Source of the DNA: Methylomarinovum tepidoasis
Lineage (GTDB): Bacteria > Pseudomonadota > Gammaproteobacteria > Methylococcales > Methylothermaceae
Assembly (NCBI RefSeq): GCF_030294985.1
Contig: NZ_AP024718.1
Location: 1,503,001-1,567,000 of the forward strand
Length of the DNA stretch: 64,000 bases
Direction of reading: 5' to 3'
The notes beneath the pieces were generated by a model. That model ran no database searches. It was not told where the DNA came from and worked only from the letters and a program-made list of their open reading frames with translations. Shown here piece by piece: positions 27,290 to 36,111 of the stretch (position 1 is its first letter; each line of letters opens with the position of its first letter). Made by a program: the position numbers and the translations under genes.

Positions 27290-28135
27290 GATTGCGGTGG
27301 CGCTATCGAGCCTGGCGTAGAATCGGCCTTTTCCTCTCCTTCGAGGTCAGCGCCCTGTACCTGCCCCTTCCCCACGCCGAGGGTGCCACCTGCCCGGCCG
27401 AGCTGCAGCGCAAACTGCAAGCCAAAGGGCCCGATTACGGTCCCCGTATCCGCCACCGCCGGGATAGCCGGCTGCTGCGCGCCTCTCTGAACGGCCGCGC
27501 CGGCAGCGAGGGGCTGCAGGAGGACTACGCCTTTCTCGGCGAGGGTCTGCTGGCTCTTTACGATATGACCACCGATCCGCTCTGGCTCGACCGCGCCCGG
27601 GTGCTGGCCCGCCTCCAGCGTCGCGCCCCCCAGTCCGAATACGAAGCCCGTCTGCGTCGGCTGGCCGCCGCCCCAGGAGCTGCGGTCCGCCGCGCAGCCC
27701 CGTCGGCTTCTTCGGGCTGCTGTTGGCCCTGCGCGAGTTCGAACAGGGCGAGGTGGGACCGGTGTGGTGGGCCGCTCGCGCCCAAGTCCGTGTCAGCGGC
27801 TTTTTGTGGGGAGGGGAATGCGTGGTCTGGTTCAGGATCGCCGACGGCTGGTACCTCAACGGTCCGGAAGTGGGCCAAGACCTCCTTCCCACCCGCCTGG
27901 CCCTGGACTTGCCTACTCGCGGCTGGCGCCTCGGGCCGATCGCTTATCCCCACCCCATCGCTTATCCCCGCCCCAAAGTGTCAGAATTTTTTACAGCCGC
28001 CGGCCGTTGCCCGTGTGTCAGGCCCGGGTCGAGCTGCGTTTCCCGATCGAAACCGTCGGTCGGGGCCCTGTGCCCTTGAAGCTACAGCTGCAGGCGTGTG
28101 CCGAAAGACTTGGTGTTACAGATACCACCGTCATG
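27290..28135 (+). pseudogene. Decayed gene with DUF255/YyaL-like and DsbD N-terminal-like segments
   Basis: Homology-like segments occur in successive frames with no intact reading frame. At about 27440-27630 the segment LQEDYAFLGEGLLALYDMTTDP resembles the DUF255 (YyaL) family (LEDYAFL..GLLALYEAT.DP). At about 27800-28130, split over two frames, are VSGFLWGGECVVWFRIADGWYLNG, PTRLALD and VELRFPIETVGRG..PLKLQLQACAE, which resemble the periplasmic domain of DsbD. Frames change near 27700 and again near 27990. An imperfect tandem duplication of about 18 bp (ATCGCTTATCCCC repeated) lies at 27939-27975. It is probably the 3' part of a former thioredoxin-type gene. Confidence 0.6.
27978..27996 (+). 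promoter_or_regulatory. Upstream copy of a GTGTC-N4-TTTTTTACAG motif
   Basis: First of two 19-bp sites (GTGTC-AGAA-TTTTTTACAG) that share 15 of 19 positions with the second copy at 28137. It lies within the decayed gene, about 270 bp upstream of the predicted sigma-54 start site. It may be a regulator-binding site for the PEP-CTERM gene. Confidence 0.5.
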
Positions 28136-28136
28136 A

Positions 28137-28155
28137 GTGTCGATATTTTTTACAG
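28137..28155 (+). promoter_or_regulatory. GTGTC-N4-TTTTTTACAG motif, likely enhancer site
   Basis: Second copy (GTGTC-GATA-TTTTTTACAG), centred about 110 bp upstream of the predicted sigma-54 transcription start of the PEP-CTERM gene, the usual distance for an enhancer-binding activator. PEP-CTERM genes in other Proteobacteria are controlled by the PrsK/PrsR two-component system with sigma-54, which makes PrsR the first candidate. Confidence 0.55.
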
Positions 28156-28229
28156 TCTCTGGGCCTTGTGTCTCAAAAAACCATAAATTTCTTGTATATG
28201 GTATTGATTTTATAAAAAATAATTTTATC

Positions 28230-28244
28230 TGGCGCAGATTTTGC
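28230..28244 (+). promoter_or_regulatory. Sigma-54 promoter of the PEP-CTERM gene
   Basis: TGGCGCA-GATT-TTGC matches the -24/-12 consensus (TGGCACG-N4-TTGC), with GG and GC exactly ten bases apart. Transcription would start near 28256, giving a leader of about 37 nt to the ATG at 28293. The ribosome-binding AGGAGG lies just before the ATG. Confidence 0.7.
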
Positions 28245-28292
28245 GAATATTTAAGGTGCAAGTTGATCTGTTTAAAAGGTAGGAGGTCATAG

Positions 28293-28922
28293 ATGAAAAC
28301 AAGATGGCACCACTTGGCATTGATGGTGGGACTGATGTGGGGTAGTGCGGCTTCGGCCACGCTTGTAAATGGCGATTTTTCTTCAGGATTCACTGGTTGG
28401 TCCGGGCAGGAAGATTACATCACGGATTTCGATGCGGCAGATATGGATGCATCCACATCGCCGGATCCTTTCACCATCGTCAACGAGGCGGGTTTTACAA
28501 ACGCAGCCAAACTAAGTACTCATTATGATCAAACTGGCACTGGTTGGGCTTTATCGCTGTATCAACAATTCACCATGCCCACGCTCTCTGCATCAGGCAG
28601 TACTTTGTGGCTGGATTTCGACTACAGCGTCTCGCTTGACGATGTGGCGGGGGGTGATAATTGGTACGCCCAGTTGACTGATAAATCCGGATCGGGACTG
28701 CCCCCGTTGGACCTGGATGTGTCTCCAGGGCCTTTCGATGTGACGGCGTTTGCAGGTAAAGCGGTTGAAATCCTCTTCGCGCTGGAGAATATTGCTGGTG
28801 GCGATGACACGCTCTTGATCGACAACGTTACGATAACCGAAAGACTGGCGGCCGTGCCTGAACCAAGCATTCTTGGATTGTTGGGGCTGGGCATGCTGCT
28901 GCTGCGGCGTAAAACTTTCTGA
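28293..28922 (+). CDS. PEP-CTERM sorting-domain exported protein
   Basis: Exported protein of 209 residues. A signal peptide (cleavage near ASA at residue ~23) is followed by a beta-rich domain starting TLVNGDFSSGFTGW, common in surface proteins of this class. The C terminus is VPEPSILGLLGLGMLLLRRKTF: the VPEP motif, a hydrophobic helix and a basic end, which is the exosortase recognition signal. No exosortase gene lies in the window. It is preceded by a sigma-54-type promoter with upstream sites. The next gene follows after 18 bp with a good ribosome-binding site, so both are probably transcribed together. Confidence 0.88.
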   Translation: MKTRWHHLALMVGLMWGSAASATLVNGDFSSGFTGWSGQEDYITDFDAADMDASTSPDPFTIVNEAGFTNAAKLSTHYDQTGTGWALSLYQQFTMPTLSASGSTLWLDFDYSVSLDDVAGGDNWYAQLTDKSGSGLPPLDLDVSPGPFDVTAFAGKAVEILFALENIAGGDDTLLIDNVTITERLAAVPEPSILGLLGLGMLLLRRKTF

Positions 28923-28940
28923 CAGATTGGGAGGAGAACG

Positions 28941-31900
28941 ATGACAAACAGAAAAACATCGTGGAACCGGAGCGCCATTGCCGGCCTTTTCAGTTTCTTC
29001 CTTGCGCTTGTCTTTAGTCATGGAGCTATTGCGGCGGGTGCCATTGCAGGGGAATGGCAACCTGCCGCAGGGGTGACTGTGGAGAAAGGCAGCCGTTTCT
29101 ACGATACTGGAGAGCGGGTTTACTACACGATCAACACCCTTACCAACACGTCGGGTAAAGCGATCACCGGCCCGCTTCGTTTGCTGGTGACGAGTGCCTC
29201 CCACACGGTGACCAACGATGATGGGGAGGAGAATGGGCAGCCATATTTCGATGTACTTGTTGCGGAAGAAGTCCTTGAGCCCGGTGCTCAGCGCCAAGTG
29301 ACCATCAAGTTCCAGCCACGTCGGGCGCGTTTCGCTTACGAGGTGGAGGCGCAGGTATTCGTGGCGCCTGCCGACAGCGACGGAGATGGTATTCCTGATG
29401 GGGAAGATCTGTGTCCCAATGACCCCCAGAACGCTTGTTTCAGCGTCAGTGGTGAGGTCTATGGTGGTGGCGCCGCTCTGACCGGTGCCAGTGTGGTCAT
29501 CGGGCTCAATTCGGTTCAGGTCGCCACGGATGCGGCAGGTCGCTTCACGGCAACAGGTGTGAGCGTGAACGAATTGGCTACCGATGGTCTCAATCGGTTC
29601 TTTCCCGTCCGTGTATCGGCATCTGGATATTCCAGCGGCTATGCCAAGGCGGTTCTGGTCCCTGGAACTACGAATTACGAAGTAATCGTGCGCCTTGATC
29701 CTGTCTCCGATCAGATCACGGAAGACGATGATGTTTCTCAAGGCGTTCCCATTCAGGAAGATGGGCAAACCGTCGGTTCGCTCAAGATCCCGACCGACGC
29801 TCTGCCGGTCGGTGTGACCAAGGTGACGGGGACGGTGACTTATCTCGATCCGGAGACTGAGCTGGATGCCGCACCGGGCGGTGATCTGCTTGCGTTGCCG
29901 CCAGGTTCCGACCCCAATGCTGCGCCAGTGCCATTGGAAAGCTTCGGTATGATGGAATTTGATTTGCGTGACCAGGATGGTAATCCTATCCATCAGTTGG
30001 GAGGCACCGCCGAGGTTTGCATGAAGGCAACTTCAGGGTTGCAGGTCGGTGATACCGTGCCATTGTGGTATTACGATGAGAGTCGTGGATTATGGATAGA
30101 AGAAGGACAGGGAACGGTGGAAGACCGCAACGGTCAGCTGATGATCTGTGGTCAGGTCAGCCATTTTACCTGGTGGAACTACGATCAACCGGTCGATACC
30201 CATTCCTGCTTCAAATATAAATTCGTGGATGAAAACAGTGGCGCTGATCTGGACTTTATGGATTGGTATGCTGAAGGCGTAACTTACAATGGAACCTCGC
30301 CAGAACGGGCTTGTAACCGTGATGCCGACGATCCTGAAACCGGTGGCGACACCATTTCTTCCCTCACGGTCAAGAAAAGCAGTGCGACTCAGACCGAGCA
30401 AATCCGGGTATACACCTACCTCTCGGGAGTCAAGTATTACTTGGTGCGTGATGGTGATGGGACTTACAGCCTGAGCCAGAATATAGCCGATGCGGCCGTG
30501 TTCGACGATCCTCAAGATCAGGGCAGCTGCCTGACCAATCAGAATGTGGAGAACTGTCGTTATCTGGATTATCAGGATGTAGGCGCCGACGGTGTTTTGC
30601 CTCTGTCTTCCGATATCAACTATCCGCCGGTGATTACGGATTTCTTCATTGACAATCAGTCCCTGCTGATCGGTCAATCCACTGATGTGCATGTCACCGT
30701 GACAGATCCGGAAGATGTCGATCCCGTGACGGTAGAATGGAGTTACAACTGCTGGGATGGAACCGGCGGCAGTTTGGTTCCAAATTCCGATAGTGGTCCC
30801 TCACCGAGCACTTTCACCGCTACCTTCACGTCGCCGAGCACTGTATCGGGATATGGTTTGTGGTGCCAGATCACGGTAACGGCCAGCGATGCAGCTGGCA
30901 ACACCAGCACTGCAGAAAACTGGGTCACCGTCCATCCGAGTCAATACTGGATCATCATTGACGGAACGCTTTACGGCACGGATGGAAATCCCATGCCCAA
31001 CGCTCCGATGACATTCTATGGCTGCAGTGAATCGCAGTGGCTGTCAACGGATGACAACGGTGCTTACCACATTGAAGCGGACATGACGGATTGTTTCACC
31101 GGCTACTATGGGGAGGGATTCGCTTATGGTGAAGTTACAATCGAGGTTCCCTATGAGCATGAGGCTCAATCCTGGAGCAGGAGTGAACATCTGTACCCAG
31201 ATATATATTCTGGCTGTTCCGAATTGTCAGATGGGATTCATTGCCAGCACGATATTCATTTGCCGGTTGTCTGGGGTGCATTGCAAGGTGCTTTGCTTGG
31301 TTCCTATGATTCCATTGACCTGTGGCGCTATAGCTATGATGGTGACTATTTTGGTTATGATTGGACCCAGATTTCCATCCCTGAAGGCTCCGGCTCATAT
31401 GGGCCGGTATCCGTTCCCCTCGGAGAGATTTCTATGATGGGGTATGAAACTGGGACAGGCAGCGGCTACTGGCTCTATACGGTAATGCCCAGCACGGACG
31501 GCGCCCGGCAGGATTTCGGTCCTGCAGGTAGTGCCTCGGTGGTGGTAACGGTCTTTGATGGTGATGGGAATCCACTTGCGAATGTAGGGGTCAGTCTCTG
31601 GAGTGATAATGGAAACAGCTCAAGTGCAACCACGGACGGCAATGGCCAGGTGACTTTTACAGGGATTCCTCTGGGGCTGGTTTATGTCTCTTCAGATTCC
31701 CCTTATTATTCAGGTGGGGCCTTGATCACTGAAAATAACGAAACGGTTTATATCGACCTTGGCGGTTCCGATACTTGCCAGGTGACGGGTACCGCCTATG
31801 GCTGGGACGGACAACCTGTGGCAGGTGTTGAGGTGGATTTGTGGAATGAGTGGACGACTGGCGAATTTAACAGCCTGGTTGTGACCACTGATCCCATGGG

Positions 31901-32069
31901 AGGCTTCTCGTTTGACGGAATTTACCCGGGTTGGATAGGCTGGAGTGATTACTATGGTTATTATTATGCTTTGGCAATGCCGATCAGTCATTGCCGTCCT
32001 GAATCAGGCAGTCCCCGGGTCATCCGTTTTGACCGGCCGCCGTTGCCCGAGGTGATGTTCATGGATTAA
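28941..32069 (+). CDS. Large secreted multidomain beta-rich protein
   Basis: Protein of 1042 residues with a signal peptide (cleavage after AIAA near residue 32). In order: a beta domain (~35-140), a calcium-binding thrombospondin type-3-like loop DSDGDGIPDGEDLCPND, carboxypeptidase-regulatory-like segments (VSGEVYGGGAALTGASV near 170; DGTLYGTDGNPMPNAPM near 675; VTGTAYGWDGQPVAGVEV near 945), a central domain with FGMMEFDLRDQDGNPI and VCMKATSGLQVGDTVPLWYYDE, and a Big/PKD-like domain (VHVTVTDPEDVDPVTVEWSY). It is rich in Asp, Gly and Tyr with several Cys pairs, so it is likely extracellular. There is no membrane anchor or PEP-CTERM. GC content is visibly lower than in flanking core genes. Function unknown; an adhesin or surface structural protein is possible. 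Confidence 0.75.
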   Translation: MTNRKTSWNRSAIAGLFSFFLALVFSHGAIAAGAIAGEWQPAAGVTVEKGSRFYDTGERVYYTINTLTNTSGKAITGPLRLLVTSASHTVTNDDGEENGQPYFDVLVAEEVLEPGAQRQVTIKFQPRRARFAYEVEAQVFVAPADSDGDGIPDGEDLCPNDPQNACFSVSGEVYGGGAALTGASVVIGLNSVQVATDAAGRFTATGVSVNELATDGLNRFFPVRVSASGYSSGYAKAVLVPGTTNYEVIVRLDPVSDQITEDDDVSQGVPIQEDGQTVGSLKIPTDALPVGVTKVTGTVTYLDPETELDAAPGGDLLALPPGSDPNAAPVPLESFGMMEFDLRDQDGNPIHQLGGTAEVCMKATSGLQVGDTVPLWYYDESRGLWIEEGQGTVEDRNGQLMICGQVSHFTWWNYDQPVDTHSCFKYKFVDENSGADLDFMDWYAEGVTYNGTSPERACNRDADDPETGGDTISSLTVKKSSATQTEQIRVYTYLSGVKYYLVRDGDGTYSLSQNIADAAVFDDPQDQGSCLTNQNVENCRYLDYQDVGADGVLPLSSDINYPPVITDFFIDNQSLLIGQSTDVHVTVTDPEDVDPVTVEWSYNCWDGTGGSLVPNSDSGPSPSTFTATFTSPSTVSGYGLWCQITVTASDAAGNTSTAENWVTVHPSQYWIIIDGTLYGTDGNPMPNAPMTFYGCSESQWLSTDDNGAYHIEADMTDCFTGYYGEGFAYGEVTIEVPYEHEAQSWSRSEHLYPDIYSGCSELSDGIHCQHDIHLPVVWGALQGALLGSYDSIDLWRYSYDGDYFGYDWTQISIPEGSGSYGPVSVPLGEISMMGYETGTGSGYWLYTVMPSTDGARQDFGPAGSASVVVTVFDGDGNPLANVGVSLWSDNGNSSSATTDGNGQVTFTGIPLGLVYVSSDSPYYSGGALITENNETVYIDLGGSDTCQVTGTAYGWDGQPVAGVEVDLWNEWTTGEFNSLVVTTDPMGGFSFDGIYPGWIGWSDYYGYYYALAMPISHCRPESGSPRVIRFDRPPLPEVMFMD

Positions 32070-32082
32070 ATAAACTTTCGCA

Positions 32083-32107
32083 GAGGAGGGGGCACCCCCC
32101 CCTCCTC
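32083..32107. terminator. Intergenic GC hairpin
   Basis: The stem GAGGAGGGGG / CCCCCTCCTC with a five-base loop lies 13 bp after the stop codon of the large secreted protein gene. No T run follows, so it may stabilise the upstream message rather than terminate. Confidence 0.5.
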
Positions 32108-32136
32108 ATGCTCTACATTGATGAGGGTAATGACCA

Positions 32137-32370
32137 ATGAAAAAAAGGATACTGAGCTTCCTGATCTTGTCTTTAAGTGGTAGTGTGACGGCCTTTGAAC
32201 AAAACCAGCCTCCTGCCGAGAGGGATCTGGTGCGACAGAAAATGTTGGAAGTGCGTAAGCGACAAGAGGTTGTCCGTGCCCGGTATCGGGCCGAACAGGT
32301 GGCAAGAAAACTCAAGAAAGAGGTGGATCGTAAAGCAGCGATGAGGCGTGGTGAAACGCTTGGTAAGTGA
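32137..32370 (+). CDS. Small exported charged protein
   Basis: Protein of 77 residues with a signal peptide (MKKRILSFLILSLSGSVTA). The mature part of about 58 residues is almost entirely Lys, Arg, Glu and Gln and is predicted to be a single long helix (DLVRQKMLEVRKRQEVVRAR). No family is recognised. It lies 67 bp after the large secreted protein gene and just before a terminator shared with the convergent DsbA-like gene. Confidence 0.6.
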   Translation: MKKRILSFLILSLSGSVTAFEQNQPPAERDLVRQKMLEVRKRQEVVRARYRAEQVARKLKKEVDRKAAMRRGETLGK

Positions 32371-32387
32371 ATATTTAATCTGACAAG

Positions 32388-32415
32388 AAACCCGGCCTTC
32401 AATGGCCGGGTTTTT
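32388..32415. terminator. Bidirectional Rho-independent terminator
   Basis: The stem AAACCCGGCC / GGCCGGGTTT with a six-base loop is followed by further T residues on the plus strand and by TTTCTTGT on the minus strand. It lies between the convergent genes ending at 32370 and 32399 and overlaps the last codons of the DsbA-like gene. Confidence 0.85.
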
Positions 32416-33211
32416 CCTGGGCGGCATTTAATTTGGCAATATCCAACCGCAGACGGAGTAGTGAGGCGGCTCCTTGGCGCAAGATCATCCGTCCAGAAGT
32501 GTGATGGACCAGAATGTTTGCCGGGGTTCCGATCAACCCCAGCCGTTTTGCCTCTTCAGCATCCTGCTCGACCTTGGTACGGAAACGACCTTCTGAAACA
32601 CAGGAGGATAGGTCGTCAAATGATATGCCTGCGGCCTTTGCAGCCTGGCGAATGGCGGCCTGCCGGTCCTGCTTTCCCCGCTTGGGTTGTAGAAACAGCT
32701 TTTCGGAAAAAATCCAAAAGCTCTCGTTGCCTGCCAAGTAAGCTGCGCATTCAGCGGCTTCTGCTTCCATTTTTGCGTTTGGATTGTGGAAATCTGCCGG
32801 CATATGGCGAAAAACCCAATTTATCGTGCCCCGGGAATCGTGCACCAGTTTTTTTAGGGTTGGATGTATTTTTCGGCAATAGGGGCATTCAAAGTCAGAG
32901 AATTCGATCACGCTGACCGGGGCATTTGGGTTTCCATAAATATGGTCGCGTTTTGGGTCAATGGGGCGTAAATGTTTTTTCAGGCGCTCAATTTGAGCTT
33001 TCTGTCTTTCCATCTTATTTTGTATTCTCGCCAGTGCCCGGCGCTTTTCCTGTGCGCGAATTTCCTCGCGAATCACTTGCCGCAGTCGAGGATCTGATAG
33101 CAGTTCCGTGATAATTTCGTGTTTAAATTGGTCGAGTGACTGAAGAGGTTCAGCTGCGAGCAACGGGGCTGAGCAAAGAAGTGCTATGGCAAGTGGTGGA
33201 TTTGCGCGCAT
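32399..33211 (-). CDS. DsbA-family thiol:disulfide protein with N-terminal coiled coil
   Basis: Exported protein of 270 residues with a signal peptide (cleavage near LAA, residue ~20). A basic helical segment (~30-85, RLRQVIREEIRAQEKRRALAR) is followed by a thioredoxin-fold domain with the active site FSDFECPYCRKIHP and the cis-Pro region LIGTPANILVHH. It resembles ScsC/BdbD-type proteins whose N-terminal helices can oligomerise. In the periplasm it could oxidise or isomerise disulfides; the partner DsbB/DsbD-like protein is not in the window. An AGGAGA ribosome-binding site precedes the ATG, and the AT-rich stretch upstream contains -10-like TATAAT sequences. Confidence 0.87.
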   Translation of the reverse strand: MRANPPLAIALLCSAPLLAAEPLQSLDQFKHEIITELLSDPRLRQVIREEIRAQEKRRALARIQNKMERQKAQIERLKKHLRPIDPKRDHIYGNPNAPVSVIEFSDFECPYCRKIHPTLKKLVHDSRGTINWVFRHMPADFHNPNAKMEAEAAECAAYLAGNESFWIFSEKLFLQPKRGKQDRQAAIRQAAKAAGISFDDLSSCVSEGRFRTKVEQDAEEAKRLGLIGTPANILVHHTSGRMILRQGAASLLRLRLDIAKLNAAQEKPGH

Positions 33212-33307
33212 GGAAGGCTCTCCTGACTTTGCGTTATAATATACATATCTTTACGGAATTATATACTGCTTTTTAAGGCTCCCGGTCACTTTTTCTGCCT
33301 CCTCTAG

Positions 33308-33520
33308 GGCACCCCACCACCCTCGAAGCCGCCGGATTTGGGCACGATCGTCCGTCTCGTAGCTGGCTTTGGCGGCTGGCTGGGACGCAAGAACGATCCC
33401 CCGCCCGGCCCCAAAGCCTTGTGGCAGGGCATGACCAAACTGAGCGCCTACGTGGAGGCCGTGACTGCCATCCAGACGGCCGAGATCAAGTTCCCGCAGA
33501 AAAAACGGATAAGACATTGA
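33308..33520 (+). pseudogene. Remnant of an IS4-type transposase C terminus
   Basis: About 70 codons after an in-frame stop encode PPDLGTIVRLVAGFGGWLGRKNDPPPGPKALWQGM. This resembles the C-terminal end of IS4-family transposases (…RLVAxLGGFLGRKxDGxPGxKTLWRG…). The N-terminal catalytic part and both terminal inverted repeats are missing. It is a decayed insertion at the right edge of the AT-rich accessory stretch. The rest of 33212-33694 shows no further gene. Confidence 0.7.
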
Positions 33521-33694
33521 TTTCTATGAGTTGCAGGAGATGTGGGTAATAGGGTGCCTCTAGGGAGGTGCTGTGATGGAGATCAATGTCAGGCCGGGAT
33601 GGGGTATTCATGAAAAACAGCATACGGATGATTTGGCCCGAAGGCAATTTCTTCCAATCTCTTATAATGAGTCATCTCATTTGGATTTCCCGCT

Positions 33695-35035
33695 ATGAGT
33701 GAAAAAACACTGTTCCCCAGGATCGGCTTCGTCAGCCTCGGCTGCCCCAAGGCGCTGGTGGACAGCGAGCGCATCCTCACCCGCCTGCGGGCGGAAGGGT
33801 ATGAGATTTCCCCCGCCTACGATCAGGCCGATCTGGTGGTGGTCAACACTTGCGGTTTCATCGAGGAGGCGGTGGCCGAGTCTCTGGAGGCCATCGGCGA
33901 GGCTCTGGACGAGCATGGCCGGGTGATCGTCACCGGCTGCCTGGGGGAGCGGGCCGACAGGATCCGGAAACGCTTTCCCGGCGTGCTGGAGGTGACCGGG
34001 GCCCACGACTACGAGGGGGTGATGGACGCGGTCCACCGTCACCTGCCGCCGGCCCACGACCCCTTCACCAGCCTGGTGCCGCCGGAGGGGATCCGGCTGA
34101 CCCCGCGCCACTACGCCTACCTGAAGATCGCCGAGGGCTGCAACCACAAATGCACCTTCTGCATCATCCCCTCCCTGCGCGGGCCCTTGGTCAGCCGCCC
34201 GGTCGGCGAGGTGCTGGCCGAGGCCGAGCGGCTGGTGCTGGCAGGGGTGCGCGAGCTGTTGGTCATTTCCCAGGACACCAGCGCCTACGGCGCCGATCTC
34301 AAGTACCGGGAGGACGATTGGCGCGGCCGCCGCTTCCGGACCCGCTTGACCGATCTGGCCCGGGGGCTGGGGGAGCTGGGAGTGTGGGTGCGGCTCCACT
34401 ACGTCTACCCTTATCCCCACGTGGACGAGGTGATTCCCCTGATGGCCGAGGGAAGGATCCTGCCCTATCTGGACGTGCCGCTGCAGCACGCCAGCCCCCG
34501 GATTCTCAAATTGATGAAGCGCCCGGCCGATGCCGAGGACACGCTGCGGCGGATCGAGTTCTGGCGGCGGGTGTGTCCCGATCTGGTGCTGCGCAGCACC
34601 TTCATCGTCGGCTTTCCGGGGGAGACCGACGCCGAGTTCGAACAGCTGCTGGATTTCCTGCGAGAGGCCCGGCTCGATCGGGTGGGGGCGTTCAAGTATT
34701 CCCCGGTGGAAGGGGCGGCGGCCAACGCACTGCCCGATCCGGTGCCGGAGGAAGTCAAGGAGAAACGGCTGGCTGAGCTGATGGCGCTGCAGGCGGAGAT
34801 CAGCGCCGACAAGCTGGCCGCGCGGGTCGGCAGGGTGGAGACGGTGCTGGTGGACGAGGTCGGCGAAGAAGGCGCCATCGCCAGAAGCTATGGCGACGCT
34901 CCGGAAATCGACGGGGTGGTGGTGATCGAGGACGGCCAGGAGCTGCGCCCCGGCCAGTTCGCCAAGGTGGAGATCACCGCTTCCGGCGATCACGATCTGT
35001 GGGCGTGGCCGGCGGTTCAAGGAGAGGATCGGTAG
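33695..35035 (+). CDS. rimO: Ribosomal protein S12 methylthiotransferase
   Basis: Radical SAM enzyme of 446 residues that adds a methylthio group to Asp88/89 of ribosomal protein S12. The N-terminal UPF0004 domain shows [15 protein letters not shown] and [11 protein letters not shown], with the third cluster Cys in VTGCLGER. The radical SAM cluster is [17 protein letters not shown] (CxxxCxxC). The C-terminal TRAM domain follows [11 protein letters not shown]. Usual length. A TATAAT sequence lies at 33663-33668, about 27 bp upstream of the ATG. Confidence 0.96.
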   Translation: MSEKTLFPRIGFVSLGCPKALVDSERILTRLRAEGYEISPAYDQADLVVVNTCGFIEEAVAESLEAIGEALDEHGRVIVTGCLGERADRIRKRFPGVLEVTGAHDYEGVMDAVHRHLPPAHDPFTSLVPPEGIRLTPRHYAYLKIAEGCNHKCTFCIIPSLRGPLVSRPVGEVLAEAERLVLAGVRELLVISQDTSAYGADLKYREDDWRGRRFRTRLTDLARGLGELGVWVRLHYVYPYPHVDEVIPLMAEGRILPYLDVPLQHASPRILKLMKRPADAEDTLRRIEFWRRVCPDLVLRSTFIVGFPGETDAEFEQLLDFLREARLDRVGAFKYSPVEGAAANALPDPVPEEVKEKRLAELMALQAEISADKLAARVGRVETVLVDEVGEEGAIARSYGDAPEIDGVVVIEDGQELRPGQFAKVEITASGDHDLWAWPAVQGEDR

Positions 35036-35165
35036 ATATCCTTACGGTGTTCCACCCGAATTATCTGCACGTGGTGACCAGCCTAGTGTGGATTGCCGTC
35101 GCCGGGTCCGCCAACAAGAAACGCCAGGGAAAGCCCCCGGGCGTCAAAAACCATGTGATATAGTT
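35036..35165 (-). pseudogene. Possible fragment of a small gene, interrupted
   Basis: On the minus strand a reading frame starting near 35154 gives MVFDARGLSLAFLVGGPGDGNPH, a stop, then [17 protein letters not shown] up to the rimO end. The segment [11 protein letters not shown] resembles the C-terminal end of RelE/ParE-type toxins, but the match is short and there is no start or partner gene. This may be chance. Confidence 0.2.
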
Positions 35166-35200
35166 TCCCCGCTAAGGCGCAGACAAAGGACGATCCGAAC

Positions 35201-36109
35201 ATGCCAATCAGACCCACCGGCTACCGGCCCGCAGCCGGAATTCTCCTGCTGGCCCTGCTGCTCATCGGCGGGTGCTCCACGCTCGGGGAACAGGGTGGGA
35301 CCGGCGAAGCGTTCTTGCTGCCCCCGATCACCGAACAGCCTACCGGTGAACATCATCCCGGGAAGTTCGTCTGGCATGACCTGCTCACGACGGACGAGGT
35401 GGCGGCCCAGACCTTTTATGGTGAGCTCCTTGGCTGGTCCTTCCGCAATCGCGGCGAATACATCCAGATTTACAACGGCGACCGGCTGATCGGCGGCATC
35501 GTTGCCATTCGCCCCGGGACCGGCAAGGCCCGGCCGGTGCCTAGCCAGTGGCTCGCCTTCATGTCGGTGGAGGATGTGGACCGCGCTGCCGAAACGGTGC
35601 AGGCCAACGGCGGAACGCTCATCAATGGTCCCATGTCACTCGGCGAACGTGGGCGCGCCGTGCTCATCGGCGATCCTGCGGGCGCCCAATTACTGCTGCT
35701 CCATGCCACTGGCGGCGATCCGATGGACCGCGAACCCGGCATCGGCGACTGGCTGTGGAACGAGGTCTGGACGCTGGAGCCCGGTCCCTTGGTGAGTTTC
35801 TACACGGAAGTGGGGCAGTACGAAGGGGCACTGCAGGGAGACGACTACGTGGTGCTCATCGACGAAGGGCGATGGCGTGCCGGAATTCGCTCCATCAGGC
35901 AGAAGGCCTATGCCGGCCGCTGGGTGCCCGTGGTGAGAGTGAAGGATCCCGCCAGCCTGCTCGACAAGGTCCGCAAGCTCGGCGGTCGCGTGCTGCTGGT
36001 CCCCGGCGAAGAGGGCGCCAGCGAGGATACCGCGCTCATCGCCGACAACGGCGGCGCCATGCTCATCCTGCAGCGCTGGGTCTTCCCGTCAGGCAAGGAG
36101 GTGCACTGA
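35201..36109 (+). CDS. Lipoprotein with two VOC (glyoxalase-like) domains
   Basis: Protein of 302 residues with a lipobox LIGGC (Cys25). The mature part has two beta-alpha-beta-beta-beta modules of the vicinal oxygen chelate superfamily: FVWHDLLTTDEVAAQTFYGELLGW near residue 56 and a degenerate second copy beginning WLWNEVWTLEPGPLVSFYTEVG near 183. VOC proteins are usually cytosolic, so a lipidated, exported one is uncommon. The ligand is unknown. The next small lipoprotein gene follows after 2 bp. Confidence 0.8.
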   Translation: MPIRPTGYRPAAGILLLALLLIGGCSTLGEQGGTGEAFLLPPITEQPTGEHHPGKFVWHDLLTTDEVAAQTFYGELLGWSFRNRGEYIQIYNGDRLIGGIVAIRPGTGKARPVPSQWLAFMSVEDVDRAAETVQANGGTLINGPMSLGERGRAVLIGDPAGAQLLLLHATGGDPMDREPGIGDWLWNEVWTLEPGPLVSFYTEVGQYEGALQGDDYVVLIDEGRWRAGIRSIRQKAYAGRWVPVVRVKDPASLLDKVRKLGGRVLLVPGEEGASEDTALIADNGGAMLILQRWVFPSGKEVH

Positions 36110-36111
36110 TC

